DNA from: Pseudoalteromonas rubra
GTDB lineage: Bacteria; Pseudomonadota; Gammaproteobacteria; Enterobacterales; Alteromonadaceae
Length of the DNA stretch: 64,000 bases
Assembly: GCF_005887095.1 (NCBI RefSeq)
Contig: NZ_PNCI01000042.1
Location: 62,001 to 126,000 of the forward strand
Direction: 5' to 3'
Position 1 is the stretch's first letter. Each line of letters opens with the position of its first letter. The notes under the pieces are model-generated. The model did no database searches and was not told the origin of the DNA. It was given only the letters and a program-made list of their open reading frames with translations. Below are positions 55,101-62,957 of the stretch, in pieces. The position numbers were made by a program, and so were the translations under genes.

Positions 55101-55362
55101 GACCTTCGCAGGTGTTATGCCGATTATCTTTGAAACCAGCCTGCAGGCGAAGTTTGTTATACCTATGGCGGTATCACTGGGCTTTGCAGTGCTGTTTGCA
55201 ACGTTAATCACACTTATTCTGGTTCCTTGCCTGTATATCATTTTGCTTGATGTAAAAGCCCTGCTGATTAAGGTGTTTGCTTTCATCTTAGAAGTCTTCA
55301 TTTTAATGTTAAACAGGCTAAAGCAATTGCTTAACCTTAACGTGGATAAGCGCCCGAGCTAA
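52186..55362 (+). CDS. RND family efflux pump permease (AcrB-like)
   Basis: 1058 residues, the usual length for HAE/AcrB-type pumps, with twelve helices. Helix 1 (AANLMMGFILIMGIISYFTI), porter domains, a central helix block (FQGAILVAIMLTIFLRFKLAFWVMVGLP) with GIVVDDAIVIGE in helix 4 carrying the proton-relay Asp pair, and the repeat half (GVVINDSLVMTDYVN). The substrate could be drugs, fatty acids or metabolites; the subfamily with the short adaptor is widespread in marine gammaproteobacteria and little studied. It shares an operon with the adaptor and ends at a strong terminator. Confidence 0.94.
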   Translation: MSEQHTPRQTGLIAYFANNSVAANLMMGFILIMGIISYFTIQRQMFPSIELNLISVNATYPGASPQEIEESILIKVEEALKDVTEIDKAVYRSFRNGGSVQLEIDTSAELADVADKVRSRVDGIATFPASMEPIRVQQIEFTQDVVQMALVADLPLTQLKPLAKEVEDELLQLSNISLVDRNTPEYEIAIEVDPDALRRYNMSMQEVAAAISRYSTNVSAGQIRTNAGLISVRVENQKYRGNEFRRIPVKVGANGAKVLLQDVAEIKDAFVEGEFYFRLNGINAAYLSVRATNDQNMVPIANTIHSYIEAKNKTLPEGVELKAFVDMTYYLEARLDMMKKNMFQGAILVAIMLTIFLRFKLAFWVMVGLPVCFLGAIMMMPVFGISMNIVSLFAFIMVLGIVVDDAIVIGEAAYTEIERKGPGVNNVVIGAKRVATPATFGVLTTMAVFAPMVLSSGPEAAFFKSIAIVVMLCLAFSLIESKWILPAHIGHTKFKPLREGSWRAKFNKRFFEFVNGPYRNLVEKCVQWRWTVLCGFIGMLVLSVSLITSNQVRFVAMPKVPHDYPMVKLTLNDNASDSQTLQALSTIERMMLDVEQEVEREFGQGMIKDIMVWNEGRTEGNVLAVLVEEEDRPFDAFELSRRWRENMPAIAGVKSLLVIDDVNDEGQGQGEFGYLLYGPDIDMLNAAGRQFIAMLQQEKGLFDVSSSIDPESKEVQLALKQVAYDLGLSLSDIANQVGMSFYGGEAQRVIRDGEEIKVMVRYPRLDREAFSSLKHTVITTPEGKDVMLGDVVEFVERPGVSYIRRENGYRTVYIYGNIDEQVIEPNQVVENINKNLLPKLLEQFPEVKTELGGDIEEDQAQANEQMMFFIAGMFIVYILLAVPLKSYGQPLIIMSVIPFSLVGAIWGHWFFGLDMSMMSTYGLIAAAGVVINDSLVMTDYVNQVRKEGVKLKDAVVEAGCARFRAITLTSITTFAGVMPIIFETSLQAKFVIPMAVSLGFAVLFATLITLILVPCLYIILLDVKALLIKVFAFILEVFILMLNRLKQLLNLNVDKRPS

Positions 55363-55389
55363 TTGCACGCGTTGTGACAGACTGTTCAG

Positions 55390-55413
55390 AGGCCAGCATT
55401 TGCTGGCCTTTTT
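55390..55413 (+). terminator. Terminator of the RND operon
   Basis: AGGCCAGC and GCTGGCCT form an 8-bp stem around ATTT, followed by TTTTTC. Confidence 0.9.
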
Positions 55414-55519
55414 CTTTTACAGCTAGAATCTTGCGGCTCGCAGTGAATTAAATGACATCTCTGGCGTTTATTTGCTATGTTAAGGTCACAATGGTTTTTA
55501 ACAAATTAGGAACAAGTGA

Positions 55520-57577
55520 GTGACCAAAACGCTGACCCCGCCCGTGGCTAAAAAAGTGCCACACATCATGACCCACCACCAGGATCAAAGGACAGACAAT
55601 TACTACTGGATGCGTGACGATAATCGTCAGGACCAGCAGATATTGGACCATTTACATGCTGAAAACGCCTACTGTGAGGCGGTGATGGGCGAGCACAAAA
55701 CATTGCAGGACCAGTTGTTTGAAGAAATGAAAGGTCGCATTGTCAAAGATGATAGTACGGTGCCGGTTAAGGACGGGCGTTTTTGGTATATGAGTGAGGT
55801 CAGTGGCGACGATGAATATTCGCGTCATTACCGTGGCAGCGATGAAGCCATGACTGACAAGCAATTACTGCTGGATGTCAACGCGCTCGCCACGGCTTAT
55901 GAGTTTTATGAACTGGGTGATATCGCTGTTAGTCCAAATGACAATGTGCTGGCTTACAGTGAAGATACAGACGGCCGGCGCATTTATACTGTGCGTTTTA
56001 AAGACTTACAAAGCGGTGAGATGCTGAGTGACGTACTGACTGAAACCGAAGGGGAAGTGGTCTGGGCCAACGACAATAAAACCGTGTTCTACGTGCGTAA
56101 AGACTTGCAAACTCTGCTGGGCTATCAGGTTTATCGCCATGTATTAGGCACACCGCAAAGCGATGATCAACTGGTATATGAAGAGCAGGACCGTCAGTTT
56201 TATATGGGTCTGGGTAAAAGCCGCGATGAAAGCGAGATCTACATTCATCTGGCTGCTACGGAAACCACAGACATCCTGGCGTTGTCGGCCGATGAACCGC
56301 AAGGTCAGTTTGAGCGCTTACTGACCCGCACCACAGGCCACGAGTATGGCTTGGATAAACTGGGCGAGTATTACTATCTGGTCTCTAACCGGGAAGCCAA
56401 AAATTTCCGTCTGTTACGTGCGACCAAAGCGACGCTGGCCAATCCTGAACAGTGGCAAGAGTTGATTGCGCATCGCGAACAGGTGCTGCTTGAAGGTTTG
56501 GAACTGTTCCACAGTCATTATGTGGTGACGGAGCGAGAGCTGGGTCAGATCCGTTTTGTTGTACATGACTACGTGGGCAACAGTTATCAGCTTAAGTTTG
56601 ATGATGCCTGCTTTTTTGCCGGATTGGGCTATAACCCCGAGCCAGAGGCCGAAACCGTTCGGATCTATTACTCAAGCCTGACAACCCCAAGCAGTGTTTA
56701 TGACTTTGCGCTTGTCGGGGGTCAAAAGACCCTGAAGAAACAACAAAAAGTATTGGGTGACTTTAACCCTGACTATTATGCTTCTGAGCGATTACATATC
56801 CCTGTGCGTGATGGGGTCGAGGTACCGGTGTCATTGGTTTATCGCAAAGATAAGTTCAGTAAAGATGGCACTAACCCGCTGCTGCAATATGGATATGGTG
56901 CTTACGGCATCACCATAGATCCAAATTTCTCGACTAACACATTGAGCCTGCTGGACCGCGGCTTTGTGTATGCCATTGCGCATATTCGTGGTTCAGAGAT
57001 GCTTGGCCGTAACTGGTATGAGCAAGGTAAAAAAGCGCATAAGCAAAATAGCTTTAATGACTTTGAAGACGTCACCCGGGCTTTGGTTGAGCAAGGATAT
57101 GGTGCTGCGGACAAAGTGTTTGCCTCTGGCGGCAGTGCTGGCGGTCTGCTAATGGGGGCTGTGGTGAATCAGGCGCCAGAGTTATATCGTGGTATCGGTT
57201 GTCACGTGCCCTTTTTGGATGTGCTAACCACCATGCTGGACGAGAGCATTCCGCTAACGACCAACGAATATGATGAGTGGGGCAATCCGAACGATGAGGC
57301 GGACTACCGTACTATCTTAGCGTATTCACCCTATGACAACCTGCGCGCCGCTGACTATCCTAATATTCTGGTAACAACAGGACTGCATGATTCTCAGGTG
57401 CAATATTGGGAGCCAATGAAATGGGTGGCCAAATTGCGCGAACTGAAAACGGATAATAATCTGTTGTTGTTTAAAACCGATATGGATGCCGGGCATGGTG
57501 GCGCGTCGGGTCGCTTTAAAAGCTTGCACGAAAAGGCGCTTGAAATGGCCTTTTTCATTGGTTTACTCGCCCGTTAA
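55520..57577 (+). CDS. Oligopeptidase B (S9A prolyl oligopeptidase family)
   Basis: 685 residues, close to the 686 of the E. coli enzyme. The N-terminal beta-propeller (about 70-400) starts with the family sequence YYWMRDDNRQD; the C-terminal alpha/beta-hydrolase domain has Ser539 (GGSAGG), Asp624 (GLHDSQV) and His659 (AGHGG). It cleaves short peptides after Lys or Arg in the cytoplasm. The start is GTG at 55520 after TTAGGAA; the C-terminus is complete. It is monocistronic, bounded by the RND terminator and a long hairpin. Confidence 0.95.
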   Translation: MTKTLTPPVAKKVPHIMTHHQDQRTDNYYWMRDDNRQDQQILDHLHAENAYCEAVMGEHKTLQDQLFEEMKGRIVKDDSTVPVKDGRFWYMSEVSGDDEYSRHYRGSDEAMTDKQLLLDVNALATAYEFYELGDIAVSPNDNVLAYSEDTDGRRIYTVRFKDLQSGEMLSDVLTETEGEVVWANDNKTVFYVRKDLQTLLGYQVYRHVLGTPQSDDQLVYEEQDRQFYMGLGKSRDESEIYIHLAATETTDILALSADEPQGQFERLLTRTTGHEYGLDKLGEYYYLVSNREAKNFRLLRATKATLANPEQWQELIAHREQVLLEGLELFHSHYVVTERELGQIRFVVHDYVGNSYQLKFDDACFFAGLGYNPEPEAETVRIYYSSLTTPSSVYDFALVGGQKTLKKQQKVLGDFNPDYYASERLHIPVRDGVEVPVSLVYRKDKFSKDGTNPLLQYGYGAYGITIDPNFSTNTLSLLDRGFVYAIAHIRGSEMLGRNWYEQGKKAHKQNSFNDFEDVTRALVEQGYGAADKVFASGGSAGGLLMGAVVNQAPELYRGIGCHVPFLDVLTTMLDESIPLTTNEYDEWGNPNDEADYRTILAYSPYDNLRAADYPNILVTTGLHDSQVQYWEPMKWVAKLRELKTDNNLLLFKTDMDAGHGGASGRFKSLHEKALEMAFFIGLLAR

Positions 57578-57589
57578 TTGAGCGCTTTG

Positions 57590-57617
57590 ACACAGACTGA
57601 TATAGATCAGTCTGTGT
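57590..57617. terminator. Perfect hairpin after oligopeptidase B
   Basis: A 12-bp perfect stem (ACACAGACTGAT at 57590-57601, ATCAGTCTGTGT at 57606-57617) with a four-base loop, 13 bp past the stop. There is no T-run, so termination may rely on other factors, or the site may be an operator for the next gene. Confidence 0.5.
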
Positions 57618-57664
57618 GCGGGTCACCTGGCATATCATGTGAAAAATAGACTTGGAGAGCAGGT

Positions 57665-58081
57665 ATGTTTGCAGCACATGGAAAATGGCAAATTAATATT
57701 GCCCCGCCAGTGATTTTTGTGAATCTGATCGGTGCTTTTAACCGAGAAGGGGTTCGGGCGTTCGAGCAACAGGCAGTGACTGAAGTGTCATTCTTTCCTG
57801 CGGGGTCGCTGCAGCGAGTTGTGATCAATCTGGCTCAGTGTGAGCTGGCAACGTCGGACAGTATGGAGGCACTGCAAAGCTATTTCTCAGAAGTGGCGCA
57901 ACGAGGTTATCAGGAAATCGATTTTATTGGTGTGAATGCCTTGTCTCGTCAGTTGCTGACGCGGTTGTGGCAGGAGCAGCCTGTGAAAGTGCTATTTTAT
58001 CTTGATGCGGATGCTTATCTGATTCAGCACCCGCATTATCGTGATGCAGCACCCTGGCTGAGTGCATCGATGACTGAATGA
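57665..58081 (+). CDS. STAS-like domain protein, unknown function
   Basis: 138 residues without signal or membrane segments. The pattern of strand (VIFVNLIGAFNREGVRAFEQQ), strand (QRVVINLAQCELATSDSMEALQSYF), then IDFIGVNALSRQLLTRLW recalls the anti-sigma-factor antagonist (STAS) fold, with the Ser-Asp pair where phosphorylation occurs in SpoIIAA-like proteins. The match is structural in style only. GAGAGCAGGT precedes the ATG. It converges on dps with a good terminator between. Confidence 0.7.
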   Translation: MFAAHGKWQINIAPPVIFVNLIGAFNREGVRAFEQQAVTEVSFFPAGSLQRVVINLAQCELATSDSMEALQSYFSEVAQRGYQEIDFIGVNALSRQLLTRLWQEQPVKVLFYLDADAYLIQHPHYRDAAPWLSASMTE

Positions 58082-58087
58082 TAAAGT

Positions 58088-58114
58088 AAATGGAGAGGCT
58101 CAGCCCCTCCATTT
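58088..58114. terminator. Bidirectional terminator between STAS-like gene and dps
   Basis: AAATGGAG and CTCCATTT arms with an inner GGC-TCA-GCC hairpin (one A-C mismatch) lie between the convergent stops, with an A-run and T-run at the ends. Confidence 0.8.
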
Positions 58115-58133
58115 TGCAAACTTTGTCAGCCTG

Positions 58134-58601
58134 TTAGGCTAAATAAGCTTTTAACATCCACACCAGTTTCTCTTGTTCTTTAATGTAGTCGCTCATCATT
58201 GCCGCGGTACCCTCATCACTTGCATCGCCAGCTTGTTCTAAAATGGCGCGCTGCATTTTTATCAGGGTGGTAAACCCGTCCAGCAGGTACTTCACCGCTT
58301 CCTGGCCATCACTGATCCCTTTGGCCTCGTTGATCTGGCTGTGCTCAAGATAATCACTGAAAGCATGCAGCGGCGTGCCTTCTATGGTCAGAATACGCTC
58401 CGCGATTTCATCTACTTGAAGCAAAAGTTGATTGTAAATCTCTTCAAACTTGACGTGCAGCTCAAAGAAATTTCGGCCTTTGATGTTCCAGTGGACACTG
58501 CGGGCGTTCATATATTGGATCTGATAACTACTTAACAGGATATTGAGGTTGCTTACTAACGCCTGACTCTTCTGGCTGTCTAATCCAATGCTGTTGCTCA
58601 T
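58134..58601 (-). CDS. dps: Dps-family ferritin-like DNA-protection protein
   Basis: 155 residues with the Dps ferroxidase residues in exact spacing: His37, His49, Asp64 and Glu68 (VHWNIKGRNFFELH, then QVDEIAER). Dps forms dodecamers that oxidise and store iron and protect DNA against peroxide. The start has AGGAGT before the ATG. The protein lacks the Lys-rich N-terminal tail used by E. coli Dps for DNA binding, so iron storage or peroxide defence may be its main task. Confidence 0.93.
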   Translation of the reverse strand: MSNSIGLDSQKSQALVSNLNILLSSYQIQYMNARSVHWNIKGRNFFELHVKFEEIYNQLLLQVDEIAERILTIEGTPLHAFSDYLEHSQINEAKGISDGQEAVKYLLDGFTTLIKMQRAILEQAGDASDEGTAAMMSDYIKEQEKLVWMLKAYLA

Positions 58602-59070
58602 AGTTTACTCCTGTATTGCGGTTAAAAAAGAAGACGCAAACAGGTTGCGTCTGAGTGATTCTTAGTGTGACTAAAAAGACGGCAGATGCCAAATGGGAAA
58701 AGTCGATTGCAGGCATCAACATTATTGAAGACAGCACCGTACTGACTGCGCCACACTGTTGGACAAAAGCTTATACAACAGCGGCTTAATCTGCACTTAA
58801 TGATGCTTAAAGTTTGCCACTTTGATACTTGAGGCCATAACAACAACCACTAAGTTGATCTATCTCAAGCAGAAAATAGGTTGCTTTTTCACCGCTGTGG
58901 CAATTTGATTTAGGTCAAAATTCCCCCGGCTAAGGGGCGCATAATGGCTTCAGCAGGCGGAAGATGTGGATTGAACCGAGGTTATCTGAAACGCACATCT
59001 GAGCCATTCACTAAGTTTTTTTAGGCGTGTCAGAGCACAGTATACAGGTGCCACACCCAAGGAGCGTATC
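58602..59070. other. Divergent intergenic region dps / small membrane protein
   Basis: No gene supported. It holds the leftward dps promoter, an FNR-like box at 58905-58918, and the rightward promoter for the gene at 59071. No OxyR-type site could be assigned with confidence. Confidence 0.4.
58905..58918. promoter_or_regulatory. FNR-like binding site
   Basis: TTGATTTAGGTCAA matches the FNR consensus TTGAT-N4-ATCAA in 9 of 10 positions and is symmetrical one base further out (T/A). It lies about 165 bp before the small membrane protein start. Confidence 0.5.
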
Positions 59071-59280
59071 ATGCAAGGTAAAACCCCTTCTCAACATAAA
59101 TCTGAAATTGCTGTGGTTGTTATTGCACTACTGACGTTTGTGGTTGGTCTGGTCGGCCACCTGGCAGGTGCAAGTTACGCGAATTCAGACGCATTCGGCT
59201 ATATTGCTGCGCCGATCCCCCTGATTGTCGGGATCATCGCATTGGTGGCTTACAAAATAGCAGCAAATGGCGATCACTGA
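59071..59280 (+). CDS. Small inner-membrane protein, unknown function
   Basis: 69 residues with two membrane helices (VVVIALLTFVVGLVGHLAG and IPLIVGIIALVAYKIAA) and a short polar loop between. AAGGAG lies seven bases before the ATG. An FNR-like site upstream suggests control by oxygen. No family is recognised. The gene ends 7 bp into the convergent hydrolase gene. Confidence 0.75.
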   Translation: MQGKTPSQHKSEIAVVVIALLTFVVGLVGHLAGASYANSDAFGYIAAPIPLIVGIIALVAYKIAANGDH

Positions 59281-59879
59281 GATCGCTGTAGTATCTCAAC
59301 GATGTAGTTGAGCACAGTACGAGAGTAAATTAAGGTGGTATGGCTGAGACGAAAGATTTTGTGCTCGGCCATGCCTTTTAACTTAGTTTCATCCAGCAGC
59401 ACAGTACCATCTGAGCGACTGCCTTTTTTCAGCAGCGGCATCAGGCCAATTGGCAGATCTCCGGCGATGCTGTATAACTTGGCTTTGAATGGCCAGTTAT
59501 GCTGCTGACTGAGCAAGTATTCCACGCTGTTTCTGAGCACCATATCAAAACCATGGTCATGCATATGTTTGGCGATATAGCTGCCTTTGTGCGGGGTGCC
59601 CAGCGTGATGACTTTGCTGATAGCCTGACTGGCCTCAGACTGGTGGGTGAGGTAATCTCGGGCAACCAGTCCACCCATTGAGTGGCAAACCAGTGCTGCA
59701 TCATGGCCCGCAACAAAGGCGTCTATCTGCGCAAAGATAGTCTGTTTGTCTGGCGTCAGCGTGTTATAGCTGAGGTTTAGGATCTCGAAGCCGAGCTTTT
59801 CCAGCCGCTCACACAGCGGGCGCATGACAAATCCTGACATATACAATCCATGTAAAACGACGACTCTGGTTACTGCCAT
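59274..59879 (-). CDS. Alpha/beta-hydrolase (lipase-like)
   Basis: 201 residues with an HG motif at the first strand (VVLHGLYMSG), the nucleophile elbow CHSMGG (Ser67), a TLGTPHKGS segment typical of lipases and PGAP1-like hydrolases, and a C-terminal His near 179. There is no signal peptide, so it is probably cytoplasmic. The substrate is unknown; similar small proteins are annotated as triacylglycerol lipase or acyltransferase. Its stop overlaps the small membrane gene on the other strand by 7 bp. Confidence 0.85.
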   Translation of the reverse strand: MAVTRVVVLHGLYMSGFVMRPLCERLEKLGFEILNLSYNTLTPDKQTIFAQIDAFVAGHDAALVCHSMGGLVARDYLTHQSEASQAISKVITLGTPHKGSYIAKHMHDHGFDMVLRNSVEYLLSQQHNWPFKAKLYSIAGDLPIGLMPLLKKGSRSDGTVLLDETKLKGMAEHKIFRLSHTTLIYSRTVLNYIVEILQRSQ

Positions 59880-59909
59880 TGTGCTTACCTCTTGTGCATC
59901 CGGGTGAGG

Positions 59910-60449
59910 TTATCCCTGCAATGTTTCCGGGATCAGATGCACACTGTGTTGTTCATCACTGAACCAGATTTCACCGTCCTGTACCGTGACTGTCAAGGCC
60001 ATTGTGCGAGTTAGCATCTCAGCCATTACGCTGGTGGCGCTGTAAGGCAAGCTGATGACCTTAAGGTTCGTGTACTGGCGCAGTGTGTTCTGGTTTTTTT
60101 GCCACCATGGGCCCTGATTGTTCTCACCATAGGTATAAAGTACCACTTGTTTAGAACGATTGCTGGCTTTTTTAAGCCACTTTTCTTCGGGTAAACCCAC
60201 ACTGAGCCACAGTTCAATTTCATCACTGTAATTTTTCAGCCAGATATCCGGCTCATCTTCGACACATAAGCCCTTACTGAAACTGAGTCCGTCCTGATAC
60301 TCCAGCGCAAACGCCAGCAGCCGCACCATCACACGCTGGGCGTTTTCCGATGGGTGTTGTGCCAAGGTAACACCGATGTCCTGATATACATGACGGTCCA
60401 TATCGCTGAGCGAGAGATTGGCCTTTAAAATAGTTGATTTGAGTGCCAT
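59910..60449 (-). CDS. yaeQ: YaeQ family protein
   Basis: 179 residues that follow E. coli YaeQ along its length: the start MALKSTILKANLSLSDMDR, then RLLAFALEYQDGLSFSKGLC, DEPDIWLKN, LYTYGENNQGPWWQKNQ and the RTMALTVTVQDGEIW end. The fold is PD-(D/E)XK nuclease-like; a role in transcription was once proposed by complementation but the function is not settled. It may share a transcript with the hydrolase 30 bp downstream. Confidence 0.92.
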   Translation of the reverse strand: MALKSTILKANLSLSDMDRHVYQDIGVTLAQHPSENAQRVMVRLLAFALEYQDGLSFSKGLCVEDEPDIWLKNYSDEIELWLSVGLPEEKWLKKASNRSKQVVLYTYGENNQGPWWQKNQNTLRQYTNLKVISLPYSATSVMAEMLTRTMALTVTVQDGEIWFSDEQHSVHLIPETLQG

Positions 60450-60526
60450 TGCCTGTCCAATAAAGCAAAAATGCCATTATATCGGTAATTGCCCAGTTTG
60501 TGCGGGGAAAGTGATGTGGATGTCCG

Positions 60527-60889
60527 CTAGCGACTATTCAGGTGGTAATGGAACAGACAGGCCTGAGCAAGCGCGCAGCCGGGCAATAGCCATGGCCCGT
60601 TGTAGATAAGAGTGAGAAGTAAAACAGCCCCAGGCAGAGTTGCGTAGTACAAAAGGTGACCCTGGGTATAGCGGCTGCACAGCCAGTGAACCGGCAAACC
60701 GATGACGAGCCAGCCGACCAAAGAGAAAGCAAGGTAAAACGCGGATAATAAAGCGAAACTGGTAAGCAAACCCACCATTTTCATTGGGCTGAGTAAATCA
60801 TCAACCATCAGGGTCGCCATACCCAGCAAGAGCAGCAGGCCGGTGTAAAAAACACTTTTTACCGCTGCACTGTCCCAGTTACTGTTCAA
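60527..60889 (-). CDS. Small membrane protein, unknown function
   Basis: 120 residues with about four membrane helices (VFYTGLLLLLGMATLMV, GLLTSFALLSAFYLAFSLVGWLVIG, HLLYYATLPGAVLLLTLIYNG) and a C-terminal His-rich end (FHYHLNSR). No family recognised. It is divergent from rbgA/ylqF and lies upstream of yaeQ on the same strand with a 77-bp gap. Confidence 0.7.
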   Translation of the reverse strand: MNSNWDSAAVKSVFYTGLLLLLGMATLMVDDLLSPMKMVGLLTSFALLSAFYLAFSLVGWLVIGLPVHWLCSRYTQGHLLYYATLPGAVLLLTLIYNGPWLLPGCALAQACLFHYHLNSR

Positions 60890-61058
60890 AATACATACTC
60901 CTTACTGCCCAGAGATGTGTGGCTGCTTATTCTATCCCCAATATCGCGGTTTATAGTACACTATGCGTTATTCATGTGTCGCGCGGCTGGGCAAACTAAA
61001 TAGTGTGTTTTTCGAGCCATTGAACCAGACACAAGCAGATTTAATAAGGTAGAAAACG

Positions 61059-62012
61059 ATGAGCAGAACAGGTATCCAGTGGTTTCCCGGACATATGAAC
61101 AAGGCGCGCAATGAGATCAAAGAGATCATGCCGCAGATGGATGTGATTATTGAGGTACTGGACGCCCGCATTCCTTACAGCAGTGAAAACCCTATGGTCG
61201 CGCAGCTGCGTGGTGATAAGCCGGTCATCAAAATTCTGAACAAAGCTGATCTGGCCGATCCCGAGCTGACACAGGCCTGGATGGACTATTTTGAACGTGA
61301 AGATGGGGTGAAAACCCTGGCATTTGGCCATGATAAAGGCAATGACGTTCAGCGTATTAACGCGTTATGTAAAAAGTTGGCGCCGCATAAAGTCGGTCAG
61401 GATAAGCAGCTTAAGGCCATGATCATGGGTATTCCCAATGTCGGCAAATCGACACTGATCAATATTCTGGCAGGGCGTATCGTCGCGAAAACGGGCAATG
61501 AACCCGCGGTGACGAAAGCCCAGCAGCGCATTAAGCTCGAAGACGGCATTATGCTGTACGATACACCGGGCATGTTATGGCCAAAAGTTGAAAATGAAAA
61601 CTCGGGCTATCGCCTGGCTGCAACCGGAGCTATTCGTGATACTGCAATCAACTATGAAGAAGTAGCCAGTTACACTGCCGAATATCTGCTGCAGGCATAT
61701 CCACAGCTTTTACAGGCTCGATATAAAATTGACGAGTTGCCTGAGTGTGACTGGACCTTTATTGAAATGGCCGGGAGAAAGCGAGGGTGTATTCGTGGCG
61801 GCAACCAGGTGGATACGCACAAAATGTCGGAGATCCTGATCAACGAGCTCCGCGATGCCATCATAGGTCGCATCACCATGGAAACACCGCAAATGCGTGA
61901 TGAAGAGGAAGAAATGGTTGCGCAACTGCGTCAGGCGGCAGAAGCGAAAAAGGCGGCCAAAGAGGAAGAAAAACGCCAGCGTCGTGCTCGTGCGCGTAAA
62001 AACCGTCGTTAA
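61059..62012 (+). CDS. rbgA: Circularly permuted ribosome biogenesis GTPase
   Basis: 317 residues with GTPase motifs in permuted order: G4 NKAD (61-64), then G1 GIPNVGKS (124-131), then G3 DTPG (168-171), as in YlqF/RbgA. The start WFPGHMNKARNEIKE is characteristic. The C-terminal ANTAR-like region is followed by a basic tail (EEEKRQRRARARKNRR) suited to RNA binding. In Bacillus RbgA acts in late 50S assembly. AAGGT precedes the ATG. Transcription probably ends at the terminator shared with the first small RNA gene. Confidence 0.93.
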   Translation: MSRTGIQWFPGHMNKARNEIKEIMPQMDVIIEVLDARIPYSSENPMVAQLRGDKPVIKILNKADLADPELTQAWMDYFEREDGVKTLAFGHDKGNDVQRINALCKKLAPHKVGQDKQLKAMIMGIPNVGKSTLINILAGRIVAKTGNEPAVTKAQQRIKLEDGIMLYDTPGMLWPKVENENSGYRLAATGAIRDTAINYEEVASYTAEYLLQAYPQLLQARYKIDELPECDWTFIEMAGRKRGCIRGGNQVDTHKMSEILINELRDAIIGRITMETPQMRDEEEEMVAQLRQAAEAKKAAKEEEKRQRRARARKNRR

Positions 62013-62041
62013 TTCGTGGGTTGAATAAAAAAATCAGGCAT

Positions 62042-62259
62042 AAAAAAAGCCCGGGGCAGGGCTTTTTGATTTCATATCTACCGTCACCGATATGAGCAAT
62101 GTAGCAAGTAAAATGTGAGTTGGTTGCCTGTGAGCCACATTAAGGGGCGTTAATGTTTTTCACCTGCAACCAGAGCTTTTTGCGTAAGCAACACGTATTT
62201 CTGAGTCGAGAAACAAACTGAGTACTACAACAAATTGAGCCGTCAACCTCTCTTTGTTG
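62042..62259 (-). ncRNA. RyhB-like Fur-regulated small RNA, copy 1
   Basis: About 218 bases, read leftward from a promoter with -35 TTGACA (62289-62294), 17-base spacer and -10 GATAAT (62266-62271). It ends at an intrinsic terminator AAAAAGCCC/GGGCTTTTT (62042-62067). The RNA contains ACATTGCTCA (62093-62102), identical to ten bases of the conserved RyhB target-pairing core. It also has a long stem closed by GGTTGC/GCAACC with loop CGCCCC (62144-62149) and a TCATATC/GATATGA hairpin before the terminator. RyhB represses iron-using proteins when iron is scarce; Vibrio RyhB is of similar length. Homology to RyhB is inferred from core, regulation and size. Confidence 0.82.
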
Positions 62260-62317
62260 ATAATGATTATCAGTTAGATCCAATCAAGTGTCAATACCTA
62301 TTTGAAATTAATTCTCA
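62258..62317 (-). promoter_or_regulatory. Promoter with two Fur boxes, sRNA copy 1
   Basis: A perfect 7-1-7 Fur box (TGATAATGATTATCA, 62258-62272) covers the -10 and start; a second (TGAAATTAATTCTCA, 62303-62317) lies just upstream of the -35. Iron-bound Fur should block transcription. Confidence 0.88.
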
Positions 62318-62362
62318 TTTGCGTTTTGGTGGTTGGATCATCAAGCCGCAAATTTCAGGCAT

Positions 62363-62581
62363 AAAAAAAGCCCTGAGCAGGGCTTTTTATGTTCATATCT
62401 ACCGTCACCGATATGAGCAATGTAGCAAGTAAAATAGTAAGTTGGTTGCCTGTGAACCACATTAAGGGGCGTTAATGTTATTCACCTGCAACCTGTGCAA
62501 TTAACGTGTGCATCACGTGTTTCAGGGTCGAGAAACAAAATACGTACTGCAACAAAGTGAGCCGTCAATCCCGCTTTGTTG
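62363..62581 (-). ncRNA. RyhB-like Fur-regulated small RNA, copy 2
   Basis: About 219 bases. Promoter TTGACA (62611-62616), 17-base spacer, GATAAT (62588-62593); terminator GCCCTGAGCAGGGC with A and T runs (62363-62388). It shares with copy 1 the ACATTGCTCA core (62414-62423), the TCATATC/GATATGA hairpin, the CGCCCC loop (62466-62471) with its GGTTGC/GCAACC stem, and a conserved TTTCTCGACCCTGAAAC block near 62520. The 5-prime part is more diverged, which may widen or shift targets. Confidence 0.82.
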
Positions 62582-62639
62582 AGAGTGATTATCAGTTAGA
62601 TCTGTGTGCCTGTCAATTATTTTTTGAAAATAATTCTCA
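62580..62639 (-). promoter_or_regulatory. Promoter with two Fur boxes, sRNA copy 2
   Basis: Fur-box-like TGAGAGTGATTATCA (62580-62594) over the -10 and TGAAAATAATTCTCA (62625-62639) upstream of the -35. Confidence 0.85.
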
Positions 62640-62749
62640 TTTAGTTTGGTGTTTCCAAATTAAGCGTAGCTCGTCGCCATACTACCTTTCATGGCAGTGT
62701 TCTTTGTGATGTGTTTGTGGAAACCTAGTCTGTTTTTAGACCGGAAATG

Positions 62750-62957
62750 AAAAAAGCCCTGAGGAGGGCTTTTTGAGTTCATATCTACCGTCACCGATAT
62801 GAGCAATGTAGCAAGTAAAATATAAGGTGGTTGTTGAGTTACACCAAGGGGCGTCAATGTAACTCATGAACAACCAGTGCTGTTATCGTGCGCAACACGC
62901 GTTTCAGGGTCGAGAAACAATTAGAGTAACAAAATGAACCGTCACATCACCTTGTTG
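62750..62957 (-). ncRNA. RyhB-like Fur-regulated small RNA, copy 3
   Basis: About 208 bases. Promoter TTGACA (62987-62992), 17-base spacer, GATAAT (62964-62969); terminator GCCCTGAGGAGGGC (62750-62774). The ACATTGCTCA core (62800-62809), 3-prime hairpin and CGCCCC loop (62848-62853) are kept. The stem around the loop has different bases that still pair: GGTTGTT/AACAACC and GAGTTACA/TGTAACTC in place of GGTTGC/GCAACC. Such compensatory change shows selection for the RNA structure. Between copies 2 and 3 lies about 110 bp of unrelated sequence. Confidence 0.82.

Noticed and set aside
62235-62709. Small plus-strand frames within the small RNA array
   Set aside because: They run across promoters, Fur boxes and terminators of the small RNA genes and are not conserved between the three copies.
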